Both the position numbers and the translations under genes were made by a program. Positions 35,299 through 43,359 of a DNA stretch of 64,000 bases are shown piece after piece; within the stretch, counting starts at the first letter, position 1; every line of letters starts with the position of its first letter. Source of the stretch: Alphaproteobacteria bacterium (GTDB taxonomy: Bacteria; Pseudomonadota; Alphaproteobacteria; Rhizobiales; GCA-2746425); the NCBI GenBank assembly GCA_024743215.1, contig JANSWZ010000007.1, positions 169,164-233,163 on the forward strand. The letters run 5' to 3'. A model generated the notes under the pieces. It ran no database searches and was not told where the DNA came from. It saw nothing but the letters and a program-made list of their open reading frames with translations.

Positions 35299-36501
35299 TC
35301 AAACTGTCTGGGATCGAATATAAAGATCAAGATGGTCCGGATCGAAAAACCGGTCGTCAAAAAAACCGTCCGGGCCAAGCAACAAGGATTGCGAAGAGGC
35401 GCCAACGGCAATGGTTTCCCTCAGGGCGCCCTCAACCTTCGAATTGGCAGAAGGTACAGAAGCGCCCGTGGGCACAATAGCCGCCCGGTAAATATCTGGC
35501 CGGAAGGTTTCCTGCGCCACCAAAGCGCGTTCATCCGAATGCGCTACATGGCCCCAGCGCACCATCTGACTGTAGAACCACAATGCATGACTTTGCCACG
35601 GAAAGGTCGCGGCCCTTGCATGTGGTTCAAAAAATGCCGACGTGCTTTTCTCACCCAACAGGCCGCCATTCAATGCTGGCAGAATGGTATTCACTGGTTG
35701 ATCAAGATATGTGCTCTTCGCCAGCAGTTCCGCCAGTTCTTCCACATGCTCGGCCTCACCGCACCAGATTGATGCAGCATAGAACGCCCGCAGCAACGCC
35801 TGCATGGCCGGGCCATTGCGCTCTGCCCAGATGGCATTCACGGCCAATACTTTTTCAGGGCTTGAAGCCCAGATGGCTGATTTTGTAGTTGCAATTTTCC
35901 CGGCTTTCCTCGCAAGAGCCACGGAATTCCAGGGCTCTCCAACGCAAAAGCCATCGATCCGACCCGACTTCAAGGCGTCGGCCATCAACACCGGCGGCAG
36001 AACGACAATATCAATATCCTTGTCCGGCTGGATGCCAACGCCGGCCAACCAGTAGCGCAGCTCAAAATTATGGGCCGAAAACGGATGCACCACACCAAAT
36101 TGAAGTGGCTTTTGCCCTTTTTCGCCACGCGCCTTTACGATTTGAGCCAATGCCAGGCCAACCTGCCTTGCATCTTGTGAGGCAATGTCACCGGTCGTCG
36201 CCATGGCGTCAAAAACCGCATTGCTGACAGTAATCGCATTTCCACCCAGACCAAGGGCCATGGGCGCTATCAATTTTGTGTCGAACGGTGTCAGGCCGAG
36301 ATTTGCAGCAATCGGCATGGGCGCCAGACTATGAGCAATTTCAAACTGCTCAACCGCCAACCGGTCACGTATGTTGGCCCAGGACGTCTCGCGCGCCAGT
36401 TTCAGTGCAATGCCTTCGTCCTCAGCAAAACCTTTTTCCTTGGCAACGACCAGAATGGCGCTGTCGGTCAGCGGCAGGAAGCCACCATTAATCTCAATCA
36501 T
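35299..36501 (-). CDS. nasS: Cytoplasmic nitrate sensor
   Basis: A 400-residue NrtA-like protein with no signal peptide; it begins directly with the binding fold (MIEINGGFLPLTDSAILVVAKEKG is split by the first strand). HNFELRYWLAGVGIQP and GFCVGEPWNSVAL parallel the nitrate-contact regions of NrtA. NasS holds NasT inactive and releases it when nitrate or nitrite binds. It overlaps nasT by four bases (ATGA), which suits a stoichiometric partner. The leader of the nrtA operon follows immediately. Confidence 0.9.
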   Translation of the reverse strand: MIEINGGFLPLTDSAILVVAKEKGFAEDEGIALKLARETSWANIRDRLAVEQFEIAHSLAPMPIAANLGLTPFDTKLIAPMALGLGGNAITVSNAVFDAMATTGDIASQDARQVGLALAQIVKARGEKGQKPLQFGVVHPFSAHNFELRYWLAGVGIQPDKDIDIVVLPPVLMADALKSGRIDGFCVGEPWNSVALARKAGKIATTKSAIWASSPEKVLAVNAIWAERNGPAMQALLRAFYAASIWCGEAEHVEELAELLAKSTYLDQPVNTILPALNGGLLGEKSTSAFFEPHARAATFPWQSHALWFYSQMVRWGHVAHSDERALVAQETFRPDIYRAAIVPTGASVPSANSKVEGALRETIAVGASSQSLLLGPDGFFDDRFFDPDHLDLYIRSQTV

Positions 36502-37109
36502 CCTGTGCCCCCATTACCGCCACTACCCAACAGCCCGGCGGACAACACAAGGCCCTCCGCAACTTCAACAATTTTACGGTTCTGATCCATCGCTGTCTTG
36601 CGCAGCAGTCTGTAGGCAGCATCCTCACTGATGTTCCGCGAGGCCATGATCAGTCCTTTGGCCTGATCCACGATCTTGCGCCCTTCAAGCGCTCCGCGAG
36701 CCTCTTCCAACTCGCGCTCCAATCGGGAAAATGCATTAAAACGGCTGATCGCCATGTCCAGAATGCTCTTGACCCGCTCCTGTCGCAGACCATCCACAAC
36801 ATAGGCCGATACCCCGGCATCAATGGCAGATTGCATCGCCTCATTGTCAGAGCGATCCACAAACATCGCAATCGGTCGCTTGACAGCACGTGTGAGCTGA
36901 AACGCGTTTTCCAGAAGATCACGATTGGGATTTTCCAGATCAATAACAATGACATCAGGTGCAAGCGTGGCGATTTTAGCAACAATGCCGTGCATCTCGG
37001 CAATAATGGTTACCCGATCATGCCCGGCATTGCGCAACCCCGCCTCAATAATGGAAGCGCGGGCAGCATTGTCATCAATGATCAGGACGGAGGGAAGACC
37101 AGTAGACAT
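36498..37109 (-). CDS. nasT: ANTAR-domain transcription antiterminator
   Basis: A 203-residue protein. An N-terminal receiver-like fold (about 1-120; acidic Asp12-Asp13, Asp57 in VIVIDLEN) precedes a helical linker and an ANTAR domain at about 128-190 (KIVDQAKGLIMASRNISEDAAYRLLRK split across two helices). NasT binds paired hexaloop hairpins in leader RNA and prevents termination. The matching leader lies downstream of nasS at 35011-35103. Confidence 0.94.
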   Translation of the reverse strand: MSTGLPSVLIIDDNAARASIIEAGLRNAGHDRVTIIAEMHGIVAKIATLAPDVIVIDLENPNRDLLENAFQLTRAVKRPIAMFVDRSDNEAMQSAIDAGVSAYVVDGLRQERVKSILDMAISRFNAFSRLERELEEARGALEGRKIVDQAKGLIMASRNISEDAAYRLLRKTAMDQNRKIVEVAEGLVLSAGLLGSGGNGGTG

Positions 37110-37133
37110 GAGTCATGTTTACGCATCTCAAAA

Positions 37134-37154
37134 AAATTGTGCAATGCACAATTT
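37134..37154. promoter_or_regulatory. Perfect palindrome before nasT
   Basis: AAATTGTGCA-A-TGCACAATTT, 10-bp arms with a one-base centre, ends 24 bases before the nasT start. On the minus strand it runs into a T-tract (TTTTTTTG). It may be an operator, or a short AT-rich attenuator hairpin; the sequence does not decide. Confidence 0.55.
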
Positions 37155-37184
37155 CATCAATTCACAGCCCTTGCAAAGCTGGTG

Positions 37185-37220
37185 CTGGACTAACCGGCTA
37201 AAAATAACCGGTCAGTCCAG
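37185..37220. other. Inverted repeat between msrB and nasT
   Basis: CTGGACTAACCGG (37185-37197) pairs with CCGGTCAGTCCAG (37208-37220), 12 of 13 pairs, loop of 10. No U-run follows on either strand. It lies after the msrB stop and may end or protect that transcript. Confidence 0.6.
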
Positions 37221-37235
37221 AAATATCAGTGTGTT

Positions 37236-37709
37236 TTATCCAACGCTGGCTGGTTGGAATGTCAGACTAACGCCGTTCAAACAATGACGTTTGCCGGTGG
37301 GTTTTGGACCATCATTGAAGATATGGCCAAGGTGACTGCCGCATCTGCGGCAATGCACTTCAGTCCGCCTTGAGAAAAATGAATTATCCTCCTTGGTGCG
37401 AACCGCATCAGGCAGCGATTCATAGAAGCTTGGCCAGCCTGTTCCGCTTTCATATTTGGTCTTTGATTCATAAAGTGCCAGCTCACAGCCCTTGCAGTGG
37501 AATACACCATCGCGTTTTTCAGCATTTAACGGGCTGGTATGGGCCCGTTCTGTTGCTTCTTCCCGCATGACCGAGAATTCAAAATCAGTCAGCAGCGCCC
37601 GCCATTCGGCTGTCGTCCGGGTAACTTCAAATTGTCCTTCGGAAGCAAAGCCTGTCGCTGGTATCAGCGTCAGTGCGGCACTCATCTTCAAAAAATCTCT
37701 GCGTTTCAC
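37236..37709 (-). CDS. msrB: Tat-exported methionine sulfoxide reductase B
   Basis: A 157-residue MsrB. The leader VKRRDFLKMSAALTLIP is a Tat signal, so the enzyme repairs periplasmic proteins. Zinc pairs are CKGC and CRRC, and the catalytic Cys is in GKRHCLNGVSL. I choose the GTG at 37709 because GAGGAAAA lies just upstream and the Tat motif then begins at residue 2; ATG 37730 has no ribosome site. It is divergent from the iron alcohol dehydrogenase. Confidence 0.88.
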   Translation of the reverse strand: MKRRDFLKMSAALTLIPATGFASEGQFEVTRTTAEWRALLTDFEFSVMREEATERAHTSPLNAEKRDGVFHCKGCELALYESKTKYESGTGWPSFYESLPDAVRTKEDNSFFSRRTEVHCRRCGSHLGHIFNDGPKPTGKRHCLNGVSLTFQPASVG

Positions 37710-37747
37710 TGTCTTTTCCTCGGGCTTCATTGATATCTGAACACAAC

Positions 37748-37809
37748 CGATCCGGTTGCCCTCTTGTCTAACAACTGGCGATCCGGTTGGCGTCTTGTCT
37801 AACAATTGG
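37748..37809. repeat. Two tandem 31-bp repeats with a TTGT-N3-ACAA dyad
   Basis: 37748-37778 and 37779-37809 match at 28 of 31 positions with no gap. Each has CGATCCGGTTG at one end and CTTGTCTAACAA at the other. They lie in the 240-base divergent region between msrB and the alcohol dehydrogenase, spaced exactly three helical turns, which suggests a pair of operators. The regulator is not evident. Confidence 0.7.
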
Positions 37810-37949
37810 GAGAAATCCGCCCAGAAGCAAGGTCTGATTGCCTCATCCACGATGATGTGATCGCCCGTGTTTTTTGTGTGAAGTAGAAAACCAACCGTCA
37901 TGACTGGCTTTTGTCAGAATTCTCAATAAGGTTTCAACGGGAGAATATC

Positions 37950-39083
37950 ATGAGCATGATCAACTATCTGACACGCATTCACTTCGGCGCCGGTCTACTG
38001 GAAGAGGCTCTGCTCGCAGAATGCGCCAGGCTTGCCATCACCCGTGCCTTGATTGTTACCGACAAAGGCCTGGTCGCAACGGGACTGCCGGACAAGGTAT
38101 CCGCTCTTTTGGCGCAAATTGGGTCCAGCGTGGTGTTTGATGACACACCACAAAACCCGACAGAGGCAGCCACCTCTGCTGGACGCCAGTTCTATGGGTC
38201 TGAAAAATGCAATGCCGTGATCGCAGTAGGAGGCGGATCAGCAATTGATCTGGCAAAAGCAATTGCCCTGACATCCACCCATGATGGCCCGCTGGCAAAC
38301 TATGCGGTTATCAATGGTGGAATCGATAAGATCGCGGACAGGCTGCCGCCGCTGATAGCAATCCCGACCACGGCGGGAACAGGCTCGGAAGTTGGGCGTG
38401 GCGCAATCATTGTCCTCAACGATCACCGCAAGCTCGGATTTATCAGCCCACACCTCATTCCTGACGCGGCCATTTGCGACCCGCAGCTAACCACCACTCT
38501 ACCGCCTCACCTGACTGCGGCGACCGGAATGGATGCGCTGACCCATTGTATCGAGACTTATATTGCCACTGCATTCAATCCACCTGCAGATGGCATTGCC
38601 ATTGATGGTTTGAAGCGCGCCTCTGCCAACATAAGACAGGCGACCCGAAACGGGTTGGAACTGGAAGCCCGAACACAGATGATGGCAGCAGCCATGAACG
38701 GGGCATTGGCTTTTCAAAAGGGACTGGGCGCTGTTCATGCCATGAGCCATGCGCTCGGTGGGCTACCGGGGCGCAGCCTGCATCATGGAATGTTGAATGC
38801 GGTGTTGTTACCGCATGTCCTGCATTTCAATGAGCCCGTTGTCGGGCACCGCTATGGGGAAGTAAAACAGGCCATGGGTATTCCCGCGAACGCAGATCTA
38901 CCCAAGGCAATTGCCGATCTGACATCAGAACTTGGGCTGCCCACAACACTTGGCCAAATGGGCGTAACGCAGTTGGATCTGGATAAGGCTGCACCATTGG
39001 CAGAACAAGATCATACCAATGGCACCAATCCACGCAAAGCCAGCGCAGAGGATTACGCTTCGCTTCTATCTCAAGCGTTTTGA
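37950..39083 (+). CDS. Iron-containing alcohol dehydrogenase
   Basis: A 377-residue group III alcohol dehydrogenase. The NAD site has VGGGSAIDLAKA (about 93-104) and PTTAGTGSEVG. The metal ligands are Asp and His of GMDALTHCIE, His of VHAMSHALGG and His of SLHHGMLNAV. ATG 37950 with GGGAG upstream is chosen over 37911. It converges with the dihydroxyacetone kinase operon four bases away. Oxidation of glycerol or another polyol to a ketose is possible but not shown; methanol, propanediol and sulfolactate-type substrates are used by relatives. Confidence 0.88.
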   Translation: MSMINYLTRIHFGAGLLEEALLAECARLAITRALIVTDKGLVATGLPDKVSALLAQIGSSVVFDDTPQNPTEAATSAGRQFYGSEKCNAVIAVGGGSAIDLAKAIALTSTHDGPLANYAVINGGIDKIADRLPPLIAIPTTAGTGSEVGRGAIIVLNDHRKLGFISPHLIPDAAICDPQLTTTLPPHLTAATGMDALTHCIETYIATAFNPPADGIAIDGLKRASANIRQATRNGLELEARTQMMAAAMNGALAFQKGLGAVHAMSHALGGLPGRSLHHGMLNAVLLPHVLHFNEPVVGHRYGEVKQAMGIPANADLPKAIADLTSELGLPTTLGQMGVTQLDLDKAAPLAEQDHTNGTNPRKASAEDYASLLSQAF

Positions 39084-39087
39084 CCCC

Positions 39088-40076
39088 TTACATGCCCCAG
39101 CGCAATGCCGGTGTATGCACTGGCGCATCCCAGTAGGATAGGGTCTCAGCGTCCATTCCGACCAGAGTAATGGAGCAGCCCGCCATATCGAGCGAGGTGA
39201 CATAAGACCCAACCAGAGAGCGAGCAATTGTAACACCGTGGCGCTCAAATATGCGTCGTGCGGCATGATACATCAGATACAGCTCCATTGATGGCGTTCC
39301 GCCAAAGCCATTTATAAACAGCAAGGCCGGCGTGCCGGTTGCAGGGCCCAGATCTTCCAGAATAGCCGTGCAGATTTCTTCCGCAATTTCATCTGCCGGC
39401 TTTAGTGAATCGCGCCTGCGTCCTGGCTCGCCATGAATGCCAACACCAAATTCCATTTCCTGTTCACCCAGCTCAAAGGTCGGCTTTCCCGCTGCGGGAA
39501 CCGTGCAACTGGTCAGTGCCACGCCAAAGGAACGCGCATTGCCATTGACCGCATCTCCAAGATTCTTCAGGGCCTGCAAACCCAGTCCCTCTTCAGCCGC
39601 TGCGCCCAGTATTTTCTCAACAACCACGGTTCCAGCCACCCCTCGGCGCCCCGTCGTATATGTGCTGTCTTCCACTGCCATATCGTCATTGGTAACAACC
39701 TGCAGCACATCCCCGGTAGCCATTTCCGCGCCCATGTCGAAATTCATCACATCGCCTTCGTAATTCTTGACGATGAACAGAGCGCCTGCTCCGGTGTCGA
39801 CAGATTGAACAGCTTCCATCATCTGATCAGGCGTGGGCGACGTAAAAACCTGACCGGGACAGGCCGCATCCAGCATTCCGTGGCCAACAAAGCCCCATGC
39901 AAAGGCTCATGGCCGGACCCACCACCGGAAATGAGGGCAACCTTCCCCTGCTTCAATTCTTTTCGACTGACAAATTTCCCGGATGGAGCGAGCGTCAGCA
40001 GGTCACTATGTGCCGATGCAAACCCTGCAAGGCTTTCACTTAGAACCGTATCAACACTGTTCATGAATTTTTTCAT
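39088..40076 (-). pseudogene. dhaK: PTS-type dihydroxyacetone kinase subunit K, frameshifted
   Basis: Two frames together give a full-length (about 330 residues) DhaK. The 5' part, from ATG 40076 with GGGAGGA upstream, reads VALISGGGSGHEPLH and then breaks. The 3' part resumes as GFVGHGMLDAACPGQVF in another frame and continues intact to VHTPALRWGM, including the substrate-binding His in VGIHGEPGRRR. The break is at a G4 run (39893-39896), where one base is missing compared with HAGF in the paralogue at 43360. It may be a true inactivating deletion, a homopolymer sequencing error or, less likely, programmed slippage. Confidence 0.85.
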
Positions 40077-40118
40077 TTTGTCCTCCCGCCGAAATCTGTT
40101 TTGGGGTTTGAACCCGGT

Positions 40119-41798
40119 CTATTTCTTGTTGTCGCTGTGCAGCACGCCAAGCTTGTGTGAAAAGTCTGCATGCGCCTCATCAAACAGGCGGCTCTTACGA
40201 TCACTGCCCAGATCAATGTCAGCGATGGTTGATTTCACCAGACCAATGCGCGAGGCCGCAACCGAAAGTGTGGTGACACCTGCTTGCAACAATTTTGGGA
40301 TAATCGAGACATCACTGCCTGCGTCCCCACACAGGCTGACATCCACACCGTGCTTCGCACCGTAATGGGCGACATTGGCAATCAACGCCAGAACCGCCGG
40401 GTCATCGGCCTTTGCAAGATCGGCAAGCTTGCCATTGTCACGCGATGCGGCCAGCACATATTGTGTCAGATCATTCGACCCGATGGACAAGAAAGAAGCC
40501 TTGGAAAATCGGTTCGGTAAGATAGCAACGGATGGAATTTCCACCATGATGCCAATCTTCGGCATCTGGTAGGCAACACCCTCTTGCGCCAGAGCCGACG
40601 CCTCAACCTCAAACTGCTTTATTGTCTCGTCCAGCTCTTCCGGCACGGCCACCATTGGCAGCATGACTTTCAGCTGACCATGAACCCCGGCCCGCAACAA
40701 GGCACGGATCTGCAGACGGAAAATATCAGGATTTTTCAGGGTCAGGCGAATGCCCCGCATACCCAGAAAGGGGTTCATCTCATCTTCGGTAAAACCCCTG
40801 ATCGGCTTGTCACCGCCTGCATCAACCGTTCGAATGGTGACGGGCTTTCCCCGCGACCAGTCCAAAACCTTTTTATATGCCAGATACTGGATCTCTTCCC
40901 CCGGCAGGCCAGACGCATGCCCAAACAGAAATTCTGTTCGCATCAACCCCACGCCATCCACATGCTGGATGGGAATGTTCTCGACTTCAGCCGGGTCGGC
41001 AATATTGACCATCACGCTGATAGCTGTGCCGTCATCAGTCACGGCCGGGCGATCTGAAAAATTCTGAGCGCGAAGCCGCGCCGCGTCAAATTCCATGCGC
41101 GCCAGATCAAATTGCTGTCGGATCTGTTCACTTGGCGAAACGATCAGCGTTTGCAGGCCGCCATGCAAAAGCGCGGACACGTTTTCAGGGCACACGAAAT
41201 CGCCCAATCCAACAAGGGTTGGAATACCGCGTTGGCGGGCCAGCATGGCCACATGCCCCGTTACACTGCCATCCCGCAGTGCCAGACCACCCCCGCTCCA
41301 GTCATGTGACAGAAACAGGCTCGGCGCGATATCATCAGCCAGATAGATGGACCCTTTTGGAATGATCTCGACGGCGGCCCCCGTCAACGCCACAAGAACA
41401 CGGTCTTTCACATCCCGAAGATCTGCCGCTCGGGCGCGGAAATATTCATCATCAGAGGCCTCATAGCCGGCAATTTCATCATCCAAAACTTCCCGCCAGG
41501 CCATATCCGCACCAAGCCCGGCCTCGATCAGTTCTGTGGCTGCCTCAACAAATGTATCGTCTTCCAACATGGCCAGCTGGAACTCCAGAATATCCGCAGC
41601 ATCGCCTTGCGCATTTTCGACAAGCTCGGCTGTCTGGCCGCTGGCAGTGGCAACACAATCAGCCAGCGCCTGCGCTTCAGCCTGCCATGTGTCTTTCCGC
41701 TCATAGCTCGGCACCAAACGATCCTGCGCCAGCCATATTGGCCCAGCAGCAAAACCTTCGCTTGCGAGCTGCCCCTTGATTTCAAGCGGAGTTGGCAT
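40119..41798 (-). CDS. ptsI: PTS enzyme I (phosphoenolpyruvate-protein phosphotransferase)
   Basis: A 559-residue EI. The phosphorylated His is in DGSVTGHVAMLARQRGIPTLVG. The PEP-binding barrel has GLMRTEFLFG, FRLQIRALLRA, KIGIMVEIPS, SIGSNDLTQYVLAASRDN and VSLCGDAGSD. Flanked by HPr, DhaM and DhaL, it is probably dedicated to phosphorylating dihydroxyacetone kinase from PEP rather than to sugar uptake; there are no EIIB/EIIC genes here. It overlaps the HPr gene by 17 bases. Confidence 0.93.
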   Translation of the reverse strand: MPTPLEIKGQLASEGFAAGPIWLAQDRLVPSYERKDTWQAEAQALADCVATASGQTAELVENAQGDAADILEFQLAMLEDDTFVEAATELIEAGLGADMAWREVLDDEIAGYEASDDEYFRARAADLRDVKDRVLVALTGAAVEIIPKGSIYLADDIAPSLFLSHDWSGGGLALRDGSVTGHVAMLARQRGIPTLVGLGDFVCPENVSALLHGGLQTLIVSPSEQIRQQFDLARMEFDAARLRAQNFSDRPAVTDDGTAISVMVNIADPAEVENIPIQHVDGVGLMRTEFLFGHASGLPGEEIQYLAYKKVLDWSRGKPVTIRTVDAGGDKPIRGFTEDEMNPFLGMRGIRLTLKNPDIFRLQIRALLRAGVHGQLKVMLPMVAVPEELDETIKQFEVEASALAQEGVAYQMPKIGIMVEIPSVAILPNRFSKASFLSIGSNDLTQYVLAASRDNGKLADLAKADDPAVLALIANVAHYGAKHGVDVSLCGDAGSDVSIIPKLLQAGVTTLSVAASRIGLVKSTIADIDLGSDRKSRLFDEAHADFSHKLGVLHSDNKK

Positions 41799-42105
41799 CG
41801 GCTATCTTCTCATCAGCAGGGACGGCGCCCTGGCGCTCGTCAAAATCTCGCTCAACCAACCCATGCAGGGCAGCAACCGCCTCATCCGCGGCCGCACCAT
41901 CAGCGCGGATATGTAGCTGCGTGCCTGCAGGTGCCTTCATGCCCATGATTTTCACAATACTCTTGGCATCAATCCATTTATCCGTATCGTTCACTGACAC
42001 TTCAATCTTGCAATCAAATGTCTTGGCAAGCTTGGTGAACTTCACCGATGGGCGAGCATGCAATCCAACCCTGTGTGTGATCACAATATCTGTCTGGGCA
42101 ACCAT
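41782..42105 (-). CDS. HPr-like phosphocarrier protein
   Basis: A 107-residue HPr. The active His16 is in THRVGLHARPSVKF and a Ser lies at the usual regulatory site (DAKSIVKIMGM). A 20-residue C-terminal tail goes beyond the normal 85-90 residues. It passes phosphate from EI to DhaM. ATG 42105 begins the domain; the longer frame to 42354 is within dhaM on a different frame and is rejected. Confidence 0.92.
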   Translation of the reverse strand: MVAQTDIVITHRVGLHARPSVKFTKLAKTFDCKIEVSVNDTDKWIDAKSIVKIMGMKAPAGTQLHIRADGAAADEAVAALHGLVERDFDERQGAVPADEKIADANSA

Positions 42106-42121
42106 ACGACTATCCACTCGC

Positions 42122-42523
42122 CTATAGGGGCGAGAGCTCCTGTGCTGTTGCAACGACCTCACCAAGGGAGGCTCCGCCCGATGCTTCTGTCGCTGCCATA
42201 ACCGCACCTTCAACGATAGGCGCATTGCAGATGACAATGGTGTCTCTCTTGGGCGCGCCCATGAATTCAATCGCCATTTCTGAGTTTGTTTCTGCACCGC
42301 CAAGGTCCACCAGCACGGCCACACCGGCTTCTGACCAGACGGAATTGATCGCATTGCTTATGGCTTCCACACTTGTGCCAAGCCCTCCGTCCAGATCGCC
42401 TCCACACCAGGCCAATGGCACTTCACCACCAACCATCTGACGCACCATCTGAGCGGTTCCTTCTGCCACCATTGGCGAATGAGATACAATGACAATCCCT
42501 ACATTTTGTCCTGTATCACTCAT
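42122..42523 (-). CDS. dhaM: Dihydroxyacetone kinase phosphotransfer subunit (EIIA-like)
   Basis: A 133-residue mannose-EIIA-like DhaM domain. The phosphorylated His is in GIVIVSHSPMVAEG; LVDLGGAETNSEMAIEF is typical. It stands alone, whereas in E. coli DhaM is fused to HPr and EI-like domains; here those are separate downstream genes. It re-phosphorylates ADP bound to DhaL. It overlaps dhaL by four bases (ATGA). Confidence 0.93.
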   Translation of the reverse strand: MSDTGQNVGIVIVSHSPMVAEGTAQMVRQMVGGEVPLAWCGGDLDGGLGTSVEAISNAINSVWSEAGVAVLVDLGGAETNSEMAIEFMGAPKRDTIVICNAPIVEGAVMAATEASGGASLGEVVATAQELSPL

Positions 42524-43125
42524 GCTCGTCTCTCCAGCCAGTCTGTCACACTGCGAACAAGCAATGCGGATGATCTTGATCCCGGGTCCATATGGCCTGC
42601 CGACCGTTCCCCCAGGAAAGATGCCCGTCCACGGGTCGCAACAATCGGAATGGTTGCCTCAGCAGCAGCTTCTGCAACATCGCCTATGGCACGGCCCGAA
42701 ATGCCGTCCGTCAAAGCCTTGGAAACAGGATACAGCACGTCCAACATGGTTTTCTGCCCGGCATGAGATTTTCCTCGGGCTGCAACAGCATCTGTTGCCT
42801 TGGCAAAAGCCGACGCAATTCCGGCAGTGTCCATACCGGAGTTCAGCTCCTTTCCGAAAGACATCAGAAATGTTCCAAACAGCGGACCGGATGCGCCTCC
42901 GACTGTCATGACAAGCTTCATACCGGCAGCAGTCAAAGCATCTGGAAGCGGCTTATCTGAAATCACATCGGCATCTGCGCGCAGTGCTTCAAAACCCCGC
43001 TTCATATTGTACCCATGATCCCCATCACCAATAGCACTGTCGAGTTCTGTCAGTTCATCGGCGTGTGCTTCAATCACCGCGGCGCAAGCGCGAATGAGGT
43101 CCACCATGTCGTCTTTTTCAAGCAT
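42520..43125 (-). CDS. dhaL: Dihydroxyacetone kinase ADP-binding subunit
   Basis: A 201-residue DhaL. The Mg-nucleotide motif DSAIGDGDHGYNMKRG is intact; GGASGPLFGTFLMSF and GQKTMLDVLYP follow the family pattern. ATG 43125 is chosen because AAAGG lies about 11 bases upstream and the preceding small frame ends across it; longer starts to 43155 exist. It needs DhaK, whose nearby gene is frameshifted. Confidence 0.92.
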   Translation of the reverse strand: MLEKDDMVDLIRACAAVIEAHADELTELDSAIGDGDHGYNMKRGFEALRADADVISDKPLPDALTAAGMKLVMTVGGASGPLFGTFLMSFGKELNSGMDTAGIASAFAKATDAVAARGKSHAGQKTMLDVLYPVSKALTDGISGRAIGDVAEAAAEATIPIVATRGRASFLGERSAGHMDPGSRSSALLVRSVTDWLERRA

Positions 43126-43267
43126 TGGCCAAAACCTTTTCATCGGCGGCATCAAAGAACAACAGGTTCTTCAATTTCAGATCAACTTCGCCAACAGATT
43201 TGAACGGTGCGCTGATCATGGCCTTGATCTTTCCATCAGGGATTGATGGGGAACATCGATAGATCAT
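43118..43267 (-). CDS. Small unrecognised ORF coupled to dhaL
   Basis: A 49-codon frame from ATG 43267 ends with a TGA that overlaps the dhaL start (ATGCTTGA). It reads MIYRCSPSIPDGK and ends FDAADEKVLANA. GGAGG lies upstream but about 18 bases from the ATG, rather far. It fills part of the 234-base gap after the fusion kinase. It may be a coupling peptide, the remnant of a deleted gene, or chance. Confidence 0.3.
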   Translation of the reverse strand: MIYRCSPSIPDGKIKAMISAPFKSVGEVDLKLKNLLFFDAADEKVLANA

Positions 43268-43359
43268 AAGTCAAAACTGAACTGCCTCCACACCGTCTGT
43301 GTTTGCGCAAAGGCAGCACAGGCAGCCGGTTCTGGCTCAGTGGGTTTTTGCCCGATGAT

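Noticed and set aside
39893..39896. Programmed frameshift as the main explanation for split dhaK
   Set aside because: Only a G4 run is present, with no obvious stimulatory hairpin or internal Shine-Dalgarno; a deletion or sequencing error is simpler.
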